Part shown: piece after piece, positions 32,549 through 44,200 of the stretch
Position numbering within the stretch: position 1 is the stretch's first letter
Layout: every line of letters starts with the position of its first letter
Assembly (NCBI GenBank): GCA_017607445.1
Contig: JAEVHH010000002.1
Span: 3,091,501-3,155,500 of the forward strand
Length of the DNA stretch: 64,000 nucleotides
Direction of reading: 5' to 3'
Source: Histoplasma ohiense
Taxonomy: Eukaryota > Ascomycota > Eurotiomycetes > Onygenales > Ajellomycetaceae
Translations under genes and position numbers: made by a program
The notes under the pieces: model-generated
The model's database searches: none
Told to the model about the DNA's origin: nothing
What the model saw: only the letters and a program-made list of their open reading frames with translations

Positions 32549-33925
32549 ATGTCTACATTCGGGGAATATTTCAGAGTGACGACGTAAGCATTGACTTCTT
32601 ATTTTCACCTCTGCTCTTGATCTGAAGATATTTTTCTAGTTATGGCGAGTCCCATTGCCGGTCCGTTGGCTGCATTGTGGATGGCTGCCCTCCAGGAATG
32701 GCCCTCACCGAGGAGGACATTCAACCTCAGATGACTCGCAGACGGCCAGGTCAAAGTGCTCTTACCACGCCTCGAAACGAGAAAGATAAGGTGGAAATAC
32801 AATCTGGGACGGAATTTGGCATCACTCTGGGCACGCCAATCGGTATGGTTGTCCGGAACGAAGATCAGAGACCCAAGGACTATGGTGGAAGCACAATGGA
32901 TCTTTATCCCCGCCCTAGCCATGCGGATTTCACTTATTTGGAGAAATACGGTGTGAAAGCTAGTAGTGGCGGGGGTAGAAGCAGCGCTCGTGAAACTATA
33001 GGTATGTTCGCATTGAAGCTTGGATTTTTCCGCGCCTTTTTTTGGGAGCGGGAAGGTGAATGCCAGGACTGCCGTTGATGACCATCACAAATTATCAGGT
33101 CGGGTTGCGGCGGGAGCTATTGCGGAGAAATACCTTAATATATCACACAACATTGAAATTGTCGCTTTTGTTTCATCTGTGGGAAACGAGCATCTCTTTC
33201 CCCCGACTGCGGCACACCCCAACCCAACAACAAACCCCGAATTCTTAAAACTCATCGCTAACATCGACCGACCAACGGTTGACTCTTTCGCTCCCGTAAG
33301 GTGTCCCGAAACAGCGGCGGCGAAGCGCATGACCAAAGTCATCGAACATTTCCGGGATCAGAGTGATAGCATAGGGGGAACCGTGACGTGCGTTATAAGA
33401 AATGTTCCTGTCGGGCTCGGGGAGCCATGCTTCGACAAACTCGAGGCCAAACTTGCACACGCGATGCTTTCCATTCCGGCAACAAAGGGCTTCGAGATCG
33501 GGTCCGGGTTCCTTGGCTGTGAAATTCCAGGCTCCATTCATAATGACCCATTCGTCGCAACCGCCGATAACCAGAATGGACAGACACCTGGTCAGAAAAG
33601 ATTAACCACCAAAACTAACAATTCGGGTGGTATACAGGGAGGGATTTCAAATGGAGCATCAATATACTTCCGGGTCGCATTCAAACCTCCCGCCACAATT
33701 GGCCAGGCTCAAACGACGGCTAGCTATGACTTCGAAGAGGGCGTGCTTGAGGCTAAAGGCCGACATGATCCTTGTGTCGTTCCCCGAGCAGTCCCCATAG
33801 TCGAAGCTATGGCTTCCCTCGTTGTTATCGATGCGTTGATGGCGCAAAATGCCCGAGAAGCGGCTAAAAACCTTCTCCCTCCCCTTCCTCAAACTACTCC
33901 TACGCATCCCACCAGCCAAAGATAA
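32549..33925 (+). CDS. aro2: Chorismate synthase
   Basis: Three exons, 32549-32583, 32640-33001 and 33099-33925, give 407 residues. The 35-base first exon encodes MSTFGEYFRVT; the joins restore TTYGESHCRSVGCIVDG and RETIGRVAAGAIAEKYL. Signature blocks include GESHCRSVGCIVDGCPPG, RRRPGQSALTTPRNE, YRPSHAD-type PRPSHADFTYLEKYG, SSGGGRSSARETIGRVAAG and RHDPCVVPRAVPIVEAM. The enzyme converts 5-enolpyruvylshikimate-3-phosphate to chorismate using reduced FMN, the last common step of the shikimate pathway in the cytosol. Residues PVGLGEPCFDKLEAKLAHAM and NNSGGIQGGISNG are also diagnostic. Fungal enzymes carry an intrinsic flavin reductase activity; this cannot be read directly here. Very secure call. 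Confidence 0.97.
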
Positions 33926-34463
33926 TTATTCTTTAATATATCTGCTGCTCTTGGCATATACGTTGGCGTGATATATAGAAAATCAAACATGAGCATGTAA
34001 TGGGCGAGAATAAATATTTTTACGGTTTCATAAGAGGGAAGCGACAAAAATCGCATTCAGTAGGAGTCGAAATTTTTTGGCAATTACTGTGTTTCGGGCT
34101 CATGCAGAGAAATAGATTTCCGTTTCTATATAATGATATCTCGTATATCAAGGATCTTGTAACATCTAAACCCGAGCACTGCCCCGCTGAATATGAGTAC
34201 TGTCTCTATCATATGTTCAAGCATTCTCTTTCTTATAAATACTGCCTGTTTATCATGTAATTATTGGAGTTATAATAAGCAATTCAATTTATTTTATCGA
34301 TATTCGGACTTTATCCAGTTCCGACAACCTGCAATTTCTGCCAAGCTCACAACTTGAACTCTGAACTCTTCATTTGGTTGAATATACAGCCATTGATGCA
34401 TCCTGTTATGGTTTCTTATCATGATTGCTTCGCTAATTAAGTGACCCATTTCTGTCTCCCGCA
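33926..34463. other. AT-rich intergenic region
   Basis: AT-rich sequence between chorismate synthase and the decayed phosphotransferase. A plus-strand frame at 34000-34260 has no recognisable features. The composition is like that of the adjoining pseudogene block. Confidence 0.4.
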
Positions 34464-35373
34464 ATGATAGCTCAGCTCTACTGTCTTATACCACGACGAA
34501 TCCGTCTCCTCTTCTACCGTCGTCTCATACCAATTGGCGAATAGCTCAATGGTCGTGAGACCTCCAGTGCCCGCAATGCCCAACAGTTGCCTTTCAATCT
34601 ATATATCAAACGGACCTGGTTTAGTAGTCTCCAATACGAAGCACGGGCTCTCGAGCTGGTTGCCAAACACACGACACTGAATGTACCACGAGTTCTTGAT
34701 TTGATTGAGCTTTCAGGGCAGAAAGACTCCACGGTGACAACTCGCATCAATGGGGACATTGCAGGCAAACGCCTTCCATCAATGAACACCAATGAACTAG
34801 AACAGTTCATCATTGATTTTCGAAAATTATGTGGAACAAATTCGATCGATTCCGAATCCATATTGGTGGAGCCTGTCAGGATTGTCGAATTGACAATGAG
34901 AAGGACAGCGCTGGGCCCTATGACAAAATCTCAGATCTGAACAACCATCCATCTGGTGAAAATCTGTAGCCCAATCCCAGATGCTGCTGATGGAGCCATA
35001 ATAGCAGATGTTCATTCCCGATCATATCATGTCTTCTTTGCACATGCAGACCTCAATCCAGCAAATGCGTTGATACATAATGATAAACTATCTGGTTTTG
35101 TAGATTAGGAATTCGCAGGCTAGTATCCTGAACACTCCTTTGTGCGTGGATCCATGGATTAGAAAGTTTGGTGATCTAAAGTGTCAATTCCCCCATGCGT
35201 TTAGCCAGGGAATAGATTGTGTCCCATCCTGCGGCATAGTGCTTTTGTCACTTGACACCGCAATGCTTTGGTTGTATATACGGATCCGCCCACGCTATCA
35301 GATGGACCACAACAAACAACAAAATGCCTACATCTATGAAGCGCAAGTGAGGGTGCAATGCGAAGTGTCATGA
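34464..35373 (+). pseudogene. Decayed APH-family phosphotransferase pseudogene with RIP-like stops
   Basis: From an ATG at 34464 the frame reads a recognisable fungal phosphotransferase-enzyme family (APH/choline-kinase fold) protein. It runs FYRRLIPIGE, stop (34542), then YEARALELVAKHTTLNVPRV. A shift near 34910 gives GPYDKISDLN. In the original frame again, the catalytic segment HADLNPANALIHNDKLSGFVD is followed by a stop, EFAG and another stop before YPEH. The usual family sequence at those two places is DWEFAGWYPE, so TAG at 35106 and 35121 sits exactly where TGG (Trp) is expected. TG to TA is the change that repeat-induced point mutation leaves. More stops follow. The gene is dead; its function would have been a small-molecule kinase. 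Confidence 0.75.
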
Positions 35374-36661
35374 AACCCCTCCAGAATTATCTATATTAAC
35401 CCTCTTTGCGTTTGCTCTACTTCCCAAATGCGATGTTTATCTTTTCTAATTCTCCAGCCTGGTCTCCAGCTCTCCCTATATAACAATGCATGCGGTCTGT
35501 TCCTCTTCGATGCTAAATTCATTTCCAACTGTGGATTTTAAGAGTTTCTACCCATCCCTACTCCTCCCTAAAATATCATCGGCCCCGGGACAACAGTATG
35601 GAACCCAACGCGATCCATTTTAGTCTTTCAGTTCTTTCAGTTGAATACCATTGAAGGATCTATATCTCCGAAGACGTGGAAAGTGGCATCGTTCACCACG
35701 CAAATAACGAGACGGGCCGCTGGCCATGCGAGCGCAAGCACACCAAAAGAGCTGTCCGGATAAAAAGGTTAGTATTGGTCTTGAAGATAGGGACTATCTC
35801 TCTACCACAAGCGCACGTCCAAATCGACCAAATCTTAGGCGATCCAAATATGCTCACTCAGGCTCCTGAGTTTAGAGGCAGGAAATGGGCATGCATTACA
35901 TAGTGTGGCACGCTTGTGCAATATGGGCATTATGAATGCTCCTGAACTAATCGGTGGTGATGCCCAAAGCCGTATGAACTCGCAGATGCGAATCGAGCCA
36001 AGAGAGTGCTGCTCACGCGGGAATATACCGTTGCATCGTTGTAGTTGCACTTTTTGGAAGGTTCTCTCTTTTCTTTTCTTTTCTTTTCTTTTCTTTTTCT
36101 GGCCATGGAGGCTTGCGGTGCAACACATGGACACGAGACGGGTTGTCTTCATTATGCTGCGGAGTGATGCGCTGGAACTATGGCTATACTAGTTCACTAT
36201 GTTCAAGGTTTTGATCAACCTATATAGTCTTCATGGTTAAGGCTATTCAAGACATGAGATGGTCCGTTGATTGTTACAATTCTACACCATAAATTTAATA
36301 CCCTTTCAGCCACAAGTCATTTTGGTGGATCGGTTTGGCCAATTTGGCTTGTAAAAGGGATTCAATCTTATGTGGCCGCATTGCAAGAGACAAGCAATAC
36401 CCCTCGTAATATTTTTTCAATATCATTTTCTAAAAATCAATGAGGTGCTGCTGTATCTAATCTAAATACATAGAATCCAGAGTAATAAAAACATATACCT
36501 GACGCCTAACAATTTTCATCAAAATATACATCATGTTTAATTTCTTGAAAAACGCTCAAACATTCTCTGCATCGTGGCTTTGAACCGTAGCGGTAAAAAC
36601 TACGATCTCAAAGCGCTCAATTGGTGTCATGACAAGAGGGTGCAGGATCAACCTACGGAGA
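35374..36661. other. AT-rich intergenic region downstream of the pseudogene
   Basis: Short fragments without frame conservation, a TTTTC repeat at about 36068-36098, and an AT-rich stretch from 36200 to 36550. No gene is supported. The right end is the 3' flank of the IMA1-like gene. Confidence 0.4.
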
Positions 36662-39507
36662 TTAAGCTCGACGCGACCGCAACGCATACCGTGTCGGCCG
36701 TGATTGCGCCTGCACTTGTTCTTGTACCCGTGCCTGCGTTTGCGTTTGTTGTTGCCCTTGCAACCACGGATCATCTTCCAGAGTCAACCGACTAATTCCT
36801 GGGCTGGGGAGGCGCCTGCCTGGAGAGGGAGGAGGGAGAGATGTATATTTTTGTCGAGGGCTAGGGGATTCAGAGGCAGTATCTGATGCGTAGCTGATGG
36901 AGGCAGTAGATGTGGTGGTTGAGGGTGGTGAGAAACGGAGGCTGTCCGGAAGGGTGGAGTTGAAGGACGGGAAGGAGGGAAAGGAGGAAACAAAGGGTTG
37001 TTGGCGGGGAATTGAGGTGTAAGGGGCTGGATGGGTTGCTGTTAGGTCGCTGGAGAGAGATGTAGAATGACTATAGGAGGGTTTATGATTGTGTTCGGTG
37101 AGAGCCTTGTGGTGGTACTGCGTAGAATCGTTAAAGCTGTTCATAAAGCTGTTGCTGTTATTGATGGTGGTGATGGTGGTAGATGGTGTGGTGTGCCCGC
37201 CTCCGAGACCGGAATTCGGTTTGATGCCAGGGTGGTTCACCGATGAAATGAGCGTTTGTTGGCTGGAGGATGGGAAACTGGGTGCTTTTTTGTGAGGGTC
37301 TTCGTATGTTTGAGATTGAGGTTGGGTTAATTGGCAGGTTTGCTGTGGTGATTTTTTGTCCAGAGGTGGTTGCTTCGTCGAATTTTGAGGCGACCGTTTT
37401 GTATTTCGTTGAGAGAATGAGTCCTGAGCCCTCACTTCCTGTCCTATCATGAAAGCCACAATCGATTTTTCTGCAGCGTCAAATTTGTACTGATTATATA
37501 GACCCTGGTAGCGATAAGTGGCTAGATAGATGCACGCAATCAGTTCGATAATTGATAGGATTAGGTTGACTGCATTCCCGGTAGTTAGGGGCCTCATAAG
37601 AGACTCAAGGAGGGAGAAGCCCGCAACAAGAAATGAGATTCCTAGGATTGCGGTTTCGACAGAGTTTCTAGGCCATCTAAACACCTCTGCAACAAGGAAA
37701 ATAAAGACGGAAGTTGCAAGCAACACCCATTTCAGAATTTGAAAGGAACTGCCGGGGTGCTCTTTTGACCTAACAGCCCATTGTTGCCTCTGTAAATCTA
37801 GTGGCTCATCTCTAATTGAAAAGGCTTTGTCGAAGAGGCTCTCCAGACCTGTATCATTTGCAAAATCACTTGGGGGAAAGAACCTTGGAGGAGCCATGAT
37901 AGTTTCCAACGACGATGCAGCCTTGCTCTCCTTGCTGGCTGATAATTTTGGTTGTAAAACTGGGGCATTATGGAATGGATTAGGTTTACGTCCTAGGGCT
38001 TTGAGAATGGACTGGACTGCTCCGGGGCTCGGTAATCCCAAAGGTGGCTTTTGGGTTGACGGCAATTTATTTTGTTGTTGAACTGGAATAGGTTCGGGGG
38101 CAACGCTTAATTGTAATGATTGTTGAGACGGTGTCCAGTCCATCGCATCGGCGTCATCAACGATATCTGTCTGGGGAGACGGCGGAATTGATGGTTCCGG
38201 GGCAGTTGGTGTAGCTGGTGAAAGCCTATTAACCGGGAACCGATGTAAGCAAGCCTGTGAATTAAGAAACGAGGTCTGAGAGTCCGGCGAGTTCGCAAGC
38301 TGTAACTGGGTTGAATGCTCCTCTCTTGGTTTCTGGGGTAGTAGAGGTTTGTCGTCCTCCTTCCATGAGATAAGCGGAGTGGTATCATTTTTGATAACCC
38401 GTCTCGACACGATCACAGACTATCATACGAGTTAGCAATTATACGATTAAGACTTCACGATATTAGGGAATCTCACAATTACAGTAAAAATGCCCATGAA
38501 ACCATGGATAGCAGGAGCAATCTTGGGATTGAGGCCAGTGATTGAAGGGTCCTGTAAACAAGCCCAAGCGACAAATCTTATCACAAGAACAACGATTTGG
38601 GCCTTGTAATACTCGGCCAGTCCAGTCAATCGTCCACCTCTCCCATCCACCTTAAGCCTAAGTTTCGGATTCCACCAAATTGATAGTATCGCTAGGGACA
38701 AAGCCAGTCCTGCAACTGGCGTCAGAACTGAAGAACATTCGCCGAAAATCGGTTGATGCTTCCAGAGCCTGTCAACACAAAATGGAACCAGCCTTAATGA
38801 TAGATCGGATTCCAAGTTCTGAGGGGCGTTGCCAGCAACCATTGTCCCCATGAGGTTCCAGGCAAGTTGACCAGCAACGCTAGCCCAGAAGCAAACAGCA
38901 CCAGCGAAAACTAGCATGCTCCTCCAGCTCCAGCGATTCGCCTGGCGAGTATGTCGGAAATCCCGGCTTTTCTCCATCATCCGCATTAGGTAGTCCGACT
39001 TCGCCGCATATCCAGCTTGTCGGATGCGATCGCGCACCTTGGGCTCGCAGGACTCGCAGACTTGAGGGTAGCGCTCCTCTAGACTCTTCCGGTACGCGGG
39101 GTATGACACTTCATAGACTTCATAGTCAGGATGCGACGGCGACGGTAGGTATGAAGCAAGAGTCTGGGTGAGGAGATGCTGGTTTTTCAAACACGTTGAA
39201 CAAAACAGCGACGAGTCTGGCACTGCGATTTCAAGAGAATTTGCTCTGGGGAGTGGTTGTGCGTATTGTGTGTATCGAGTGCCCGAGGAAGCTTCGATAA
39301 CCGGGGGATCGGTGATTTCGCCATGCTATTTTGATCAATATCAATCGCGCAAGGTGAGATAGGATATCAAAACGCGCTCACCTCGTCAAGGTAGTTCACT
39401 GCCAGGCAATGTTGACACTGCCACTTGCGGAGGGACTCGGACTGCGACTGAGCAGATCGAACGCCGCAGTAGAAGCAGCTCAGTCGCTTTTTGAAGAGGG
39501 ATGGCAT
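36662..39507 (-). CDS. ima1: Inner nuclear membrane protein, Ima1/Samp1/NET5 family
   Basis: Three exons, 39507-39382, 39325-38477 and 38419-36662, all in phase 0, give 910 residues. Donors are GTGAGC and GTGAGA. The N-terminal Ima1 domain has paired cysteines (LSCFYCGVRS, WQCQHCLAVNYLDE, FCSTCLKNQ, CESCEP), which in Samp1/Ima1 form zinc-binding sites. Several membrane helices follow: MLVFAGAVCFWASVAGQLAW, LTPVAGLALSLAILSIWW, IVVLVIRFVAWACL and IHGFMGIFTVISVIVS in exon 2-3, then LKWVLLATSVFIFLVAEVF, AILGISFLVAGFSLLESL and LILSIIELIACIYLATY. The C-terminal 250 residues are Ser/Gln/Pro-rich and disordered. In fission yeast Ima1 lies at the inner nuclear membrane and links to heterochromatin and LINC complexes. 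The long low-complexity tail is unusual for the family. Confidence 0.88.
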
Positions 39508-40072
39508 GGCCGGCGACATGCGACATGCGACATGCGACATGCGACAACGCGTTGGGGGTCGAGTGTCGCTGGCGTGCGCAAAGGGGAGGGCAATATATAT
39601 TTTTTTATGTTCTCAGATAAATAAACGCGGAGGAGTTAAGCCAAGTCAACACAGCAATCGCCGAGAGGCTTGGCAGCGCGCCGCCTGGAGAAGGAATTGA
39701 CGCTATATGTTTATACAATTCACACCATCTAGATAAATACGACAACTAATGAATGCGGGGATTCACAGGTGTTCTTCAATACTTTTATGGCCCGGCTAAA
39801 TAGTCGATTCTTCACACTGCGATCAATGGGATCTTATGTGAATGACCATTGACAGCATCGGACACAGCATTGGGGATTGGGGAAATATAATCCTCTCAAC
39901 GGCCATTCACTCGGGAACTAGTCTCCCAATCGCATACTTTATGATTGGAATTTCTAATATTATCTATCCTGTTTGTTTGCGAGGGACTAGACCCAACCCG
40001 AAGTCCGTGGAATGATTGAAAACGTGAATCTATTGCGCACCATCCTCGAAACACGGCATCACCTCACTTCCA
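39508..40072. promoter_or_regulatory. Shared divergent region of IMA1-like and ALG14 genes
   Basis: The 565-base gap contains a 7-base GACATGC tandem repeat (four to five copies, 39514-39545) only a few bases upstream of the IMA1-like ATG, hence in its leader. An AT-rich stretch is at 39590-39640. No specific operator was recognised. Confidence 0.5.
39512..39546. repeat. GCGACAT 7-base tandem repeat
   Basis: Four to five direct copies of a 7-base unit, immediately upstream of the start codon of the minus-strand IMA1-like gene. Confidence 0.85.
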
Positions 40073-41219
40073 ATGGCTTTGGTGATTCTCGTGTCCATCG
40101 GGCTTACGACAGGTGCCCTGGGTATTTGGCTGGTAACGCTCCTGTCTTCACCGAATGAGTTGCTGCATTCATTCAGTTCATCTCATGGGCCGGAGAAGTT
40201 AACATCCTAGCTACGCACGAACGAACTCCAGCTAACCAATTTTCCAGATTGCCTGTTACTACTATTATCGCAAATCCAACGGTAGCCATAGCCATACTGA
40301 TGGACCGCCGTCGAGCCGAGAAAATGCATCCCGTCATGCTCACCTCCTCGTCGTTCTGGGCAGCGGCGGGCACACAGCAGAAATGCTGTCCATGCTAGCG
40401 CGTGCGCCTCTGGATCCTAATATCTTCACCCACCGCACCTATGTCGTCAGCTCAGGGGACTCCTTCAGCGCTCTCAAAGCTACAGAATTTGAGAAGAACC
40501 TTCTTGAGCAACAATTGCCTCCTGCTTCTCTTGCTGTTACTGCTGCCACTAGTAAAGGAGGGCCAATCCCGCCTCCGCCTACAACTCGACAGAAACGCCG
40601 CCGACAGGAGAAGAAGCCTGAAGAAAGGAAGCCTCCAGATTCGTCTGCCTCTAAAACACTATCAGAAACACCTTCGTCGTCATATACAATCATCACCGTT
40701 CCTCGCGCAAGAAGGGTACATCAATCATTCCTGACAGCGCCGGTATCGACCCTTCATTGCCTGTGGGCCTGTATAAATGTTCTCCGAGGTACACATCCCG
40801 ATCAACAGCCGCGAAAGGGTTATGATATATCATCTCCATTGCCAGCTCTAACCTCAATGGGGCTTTCCCCACCAACAACACCCTATCCGAACATAATCCT
40901 GACAAATGGCCCCGCCACCGCCGTCTGCGTCATCCTGGCTGCAAGGATCCTACGTGCCGTCGCCTCCGTGTCCATATTCCCCCTTTATAACTCCTTCCAA
41001 CAAAAACCGTCACAACAATCGCAGTCCTTTCCCAGGCCCCAGGAAAGATATCTACGCACCGTATTCGTCGAATCATGGGCACGTGTCACTACACTTAGTT
41101 TATCAGGGAAGATAGTGCTGCCGCTTGTGGATCGGTTTTTGGTGCAGTGGGACGGGCTAGCAGGGCGTTCGAGCTGGCTCGGTGGGAAGACTGAGTTTGT
41201 GGGTGCGCTTGTCGCATAG
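40073..41219 (+). CDS. alg14: UDP-GlcNAc transferase membrane subunit Alg14
   Basis: Two exons, 40073-40132 and 40248-41219, joined in phase 0, give 343 residues. The first exon and the start of the second form the N-terminal membrane helix (MALVILVSIGLTTGALGIWL, then IACYYYYRKS). The Alg14 signature follows: HLLVVLGSGGHTAEMLSML, then YVVSSGDSFSA, ILTNGPATAVCVILAARILRA, YLRTVFVESWARVTTLSLSGKI, and a FLVQWDGL-type end with EFVGALVA. Alg14 anchors Alg13 at the ER, and the pair adds the second GlcNAc to dolichol-PP-GlcNAc. A low-complexity basic/Pro-rich insert (about residues 110-150) and a Gln/Ser-rich insert (near residue 280) lengthen it relative to the yeast protein. It lies in the same pathway as ALG11 in this window, 32 kb away. 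Confidence 0.93.
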
Positions 41220-44200
41220 TTCTAGAATTTGGGGGTTGAAGGGGGGGGAGGGGGAACAAAACCGGAAGAAGAACACACATCGCAAAGCAAAGACCAGGTA
41301 TGCACGGTTCTCGTTATTGTCCTTGCGCCGAAGCATGCTGTACAGTACATATCGTGGACCAGGAGACTGAGTACTCTACAAGTCCCATCCTTGAAAAAGA
41401 AGGAGAAGAAATGTTTTGAGACGATGATTGAATCTCGCGTGCAGTCAGTGTGCTATACCGTCTGACTTAGTTACTATGGTCGTCGGTTAAGTAAGTGCGC
41501 GCGAATGTAAAAAAGAGACTTCAAGAGGAAGCCTTCGCCCCAAAATGAAAAAAAAAATAAAAATAAAAATAAAAATAAAAATAAAACCATGGAATCTTTC
41601 ATCTTATAAAGTACGACTTGTTTCGCGTCTTGTATACTGCGTGTAGTGCATATTACAATGTACAGTACAGCACATGCAAACCACATTGAGAGTTTCCTGG
41701 CATCCAGCCCTCGCTTCGATCCATCCCCGTCATGTAGGAAGGGGTAGCAGCTCAAAGAACTGGAGATATTGAAGCACATAATATTACCAGCTTGAGATCA
41801 TTATATAGTACATGTACATACCATCAAGCTTATTCCGTGAAATCTCAGTTAGCATTTTTGAAAGAGTGAGCACGATGAATTCCTGGAGAAGACAGGCGGT
41901 TTGCACCTTAACATATCATCGTTTGAGCGCGTAAGAGGATTCCCTCCTTCAAAAAATAACTCCCCAATAGGAATATGTTGGAAGCATTGACTTCTCCGCT
42001 CACAAGGACTCCGTAACATGGCTAATAGCTGATGTGAAAGACAGGGGAAAACGAGGCCCAGGCCTCTCACCAGCCAGGGAGGCGGTTGAAGATGTGATGA
42101 AGGAAGCAACTATATGTCGTCATTGTCTTTGGGCAACAGATGAAGTATATTCTGCCTGAAATTGCGGGGGGAATGATCTGGCCTGTGTCAAGTACGGTGT
42201 AGTATGTCATCAATCAAAATTCAGTCGATGTCAGCGTAAAGGAGGAGGGATCAAACACAGAAAACAAAGCTCGCATCTTCCAATCAAGCTCGGGCTTCTG
42301 GCTTTGCAAGGAATTTAGTTCCGTAAGTTAGCTCCTCTACAAACTAGAAATTCCGAAAAAAAAAAAAAAAAAAAACTAGGAAAAAAAGGAAAACATAATT
42401 GGAGGTACTCCGTAGTGTCTTGCGGAAAGGTTGCCCCGTCGCCTCTTCCATTTGTTCCTCGACTTTTAAAAAAGAACTTAGACAGGGCAGCGCCCAAAAC
42501 CACTGGATAACAATCAAGCCTTCCCGGGCTACTCTCGACTGCGTTTCGGGTGCCCTGACGATCAACCTTGAGCTGCTTGACAGTTGGATGTGATGGCTTT
42601 CTCCCCATCCCTGCTAACTCCTGATGGAAAAGCTCTAATTGGATCGCTGCACTGGGCAACTTGTGACGTTTGCCGTATGACAGCAGGACATGTGTGTTTC
42701 GGGAGAAGAGAAAGAGAACGCTAGGGTGGAGACGAATCCAGGGCAATAATGGCTGGTCCCTGTTTGGTCAATTCTGCTCCGAGACGATGTCTCCGAGTGC
42801 CTGACGACAGGCCCAGCTTCCTTTCGACCAGGAAACGTGGAGTGAGAAATACGCGTGCTATGATAGAACCCTCCAGGCGGAAAATGCAGTCACAGGCCTT
42901 GGGGTGGACCGAACGAGACTCGGTCAAGTTGGTGCACAATCAGGATGCCTCGTTTTCACGTCCAGGGTTGTCACAATTTTTCGACGAAAGAAAACGCGGA
43001 GAATACTAGTATCATGCTGATGACTGGCTCAAGAAGGGCAGCACTCTAGAAATCCAGGACAGGAACCATGAGGCGGCCATTGGGCAATTGGCAACAATCG
43101 GCAAGTGGACAAGAATCACAAGATGACGATGGTTCCCCAAAAATTTGGCTGGGGCATTGGGTCGAACAAGACAAGAGACGTGGACAGCCAAGGAATAATT
43201 CCCGTTCCAATACGGAGTACATACATCGCTGCCCAGTGCCCAGGCGGTTAAGGCGTTGCCAGGCACGCACTACCCAACGCCGCCGACATCATTCTCGAGA
43301 ACAAGTTTTAGGGTTGAAGTTTGAGCCCAAAATCATGGGGGGAAATGAAGGCGTTGAGGATAGCAAAACTCTCTACAGATTACACCCAAGGGGGATCCGA
43401 TCGCAACCAGGCCGACTTCAACATTTTATACGTTGTCACATCGTGTCTCACATTAAATACACTGTTATCCCAACGCCATCCCGCGCGCTGACGCTTTCGG
43501 AAGAAAAACGTCAAAGGGAACCGACGCGGAAAAACACTCCTTGTGAAGCCCGCGACGGTATCTCCAAAGCTAGCGAGGCTTTGGTTCTTTTCTCTACTGC
43601 GGGAAAGAGATCGGGTGATTAAATATCCAGTAAACATTGATTGTGTCTTTTAAGCAAGCCACCAATCCTTCGGGGGCGGATGTGGGATTAAAATCGCGGG
43701 AACTCTCCCAGTTCTGTTTCTTGCCCTATTCCTGTTAAATACAAAGGAAACATGGTTGAGCACGTACGATTTGAAATTGGAGATTTCTCTATTTGACCAT
43801 CCAACATCCAGGTCATAACGCTTTGCATACGTGATTACCCCTGTGGAGGTGCAGCACCTTCCATAGGAGCCTGAATACCTTCTCTTCTATCTTTCTGTTC
43901 CATAAGGGTAACCTCAAATGAGAGACTGAGATGAAGAATTTGCTTTTCTCAACTGGAAGAAAGGAGATTTGATTACTTGAAATACAAAGAAAGGTACGCT
44001 GAACATGCAAAAGCACGCACAGCACCAAACTCCCTGGCTTGTTTGCTCAGACCATTTAGGCATATTGACCTCCCCATCAGCTGAATAGCGTATGTGAGAA
44101 GACGGCTAAGTGACTGAAAACAGATCAGCCTCCATCTCCAAGCGCCTAACTAAACAGGTCTCATATGAGTATACAGATCTGTAATCTGTACTCTGTATGG

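Noticed and set aside
43068..43622. 184-residue plus-strand open frame
   Set aside because: Composition is basic and irregular, overlapping frames exist on the other strand, and no conserved motif is visible.
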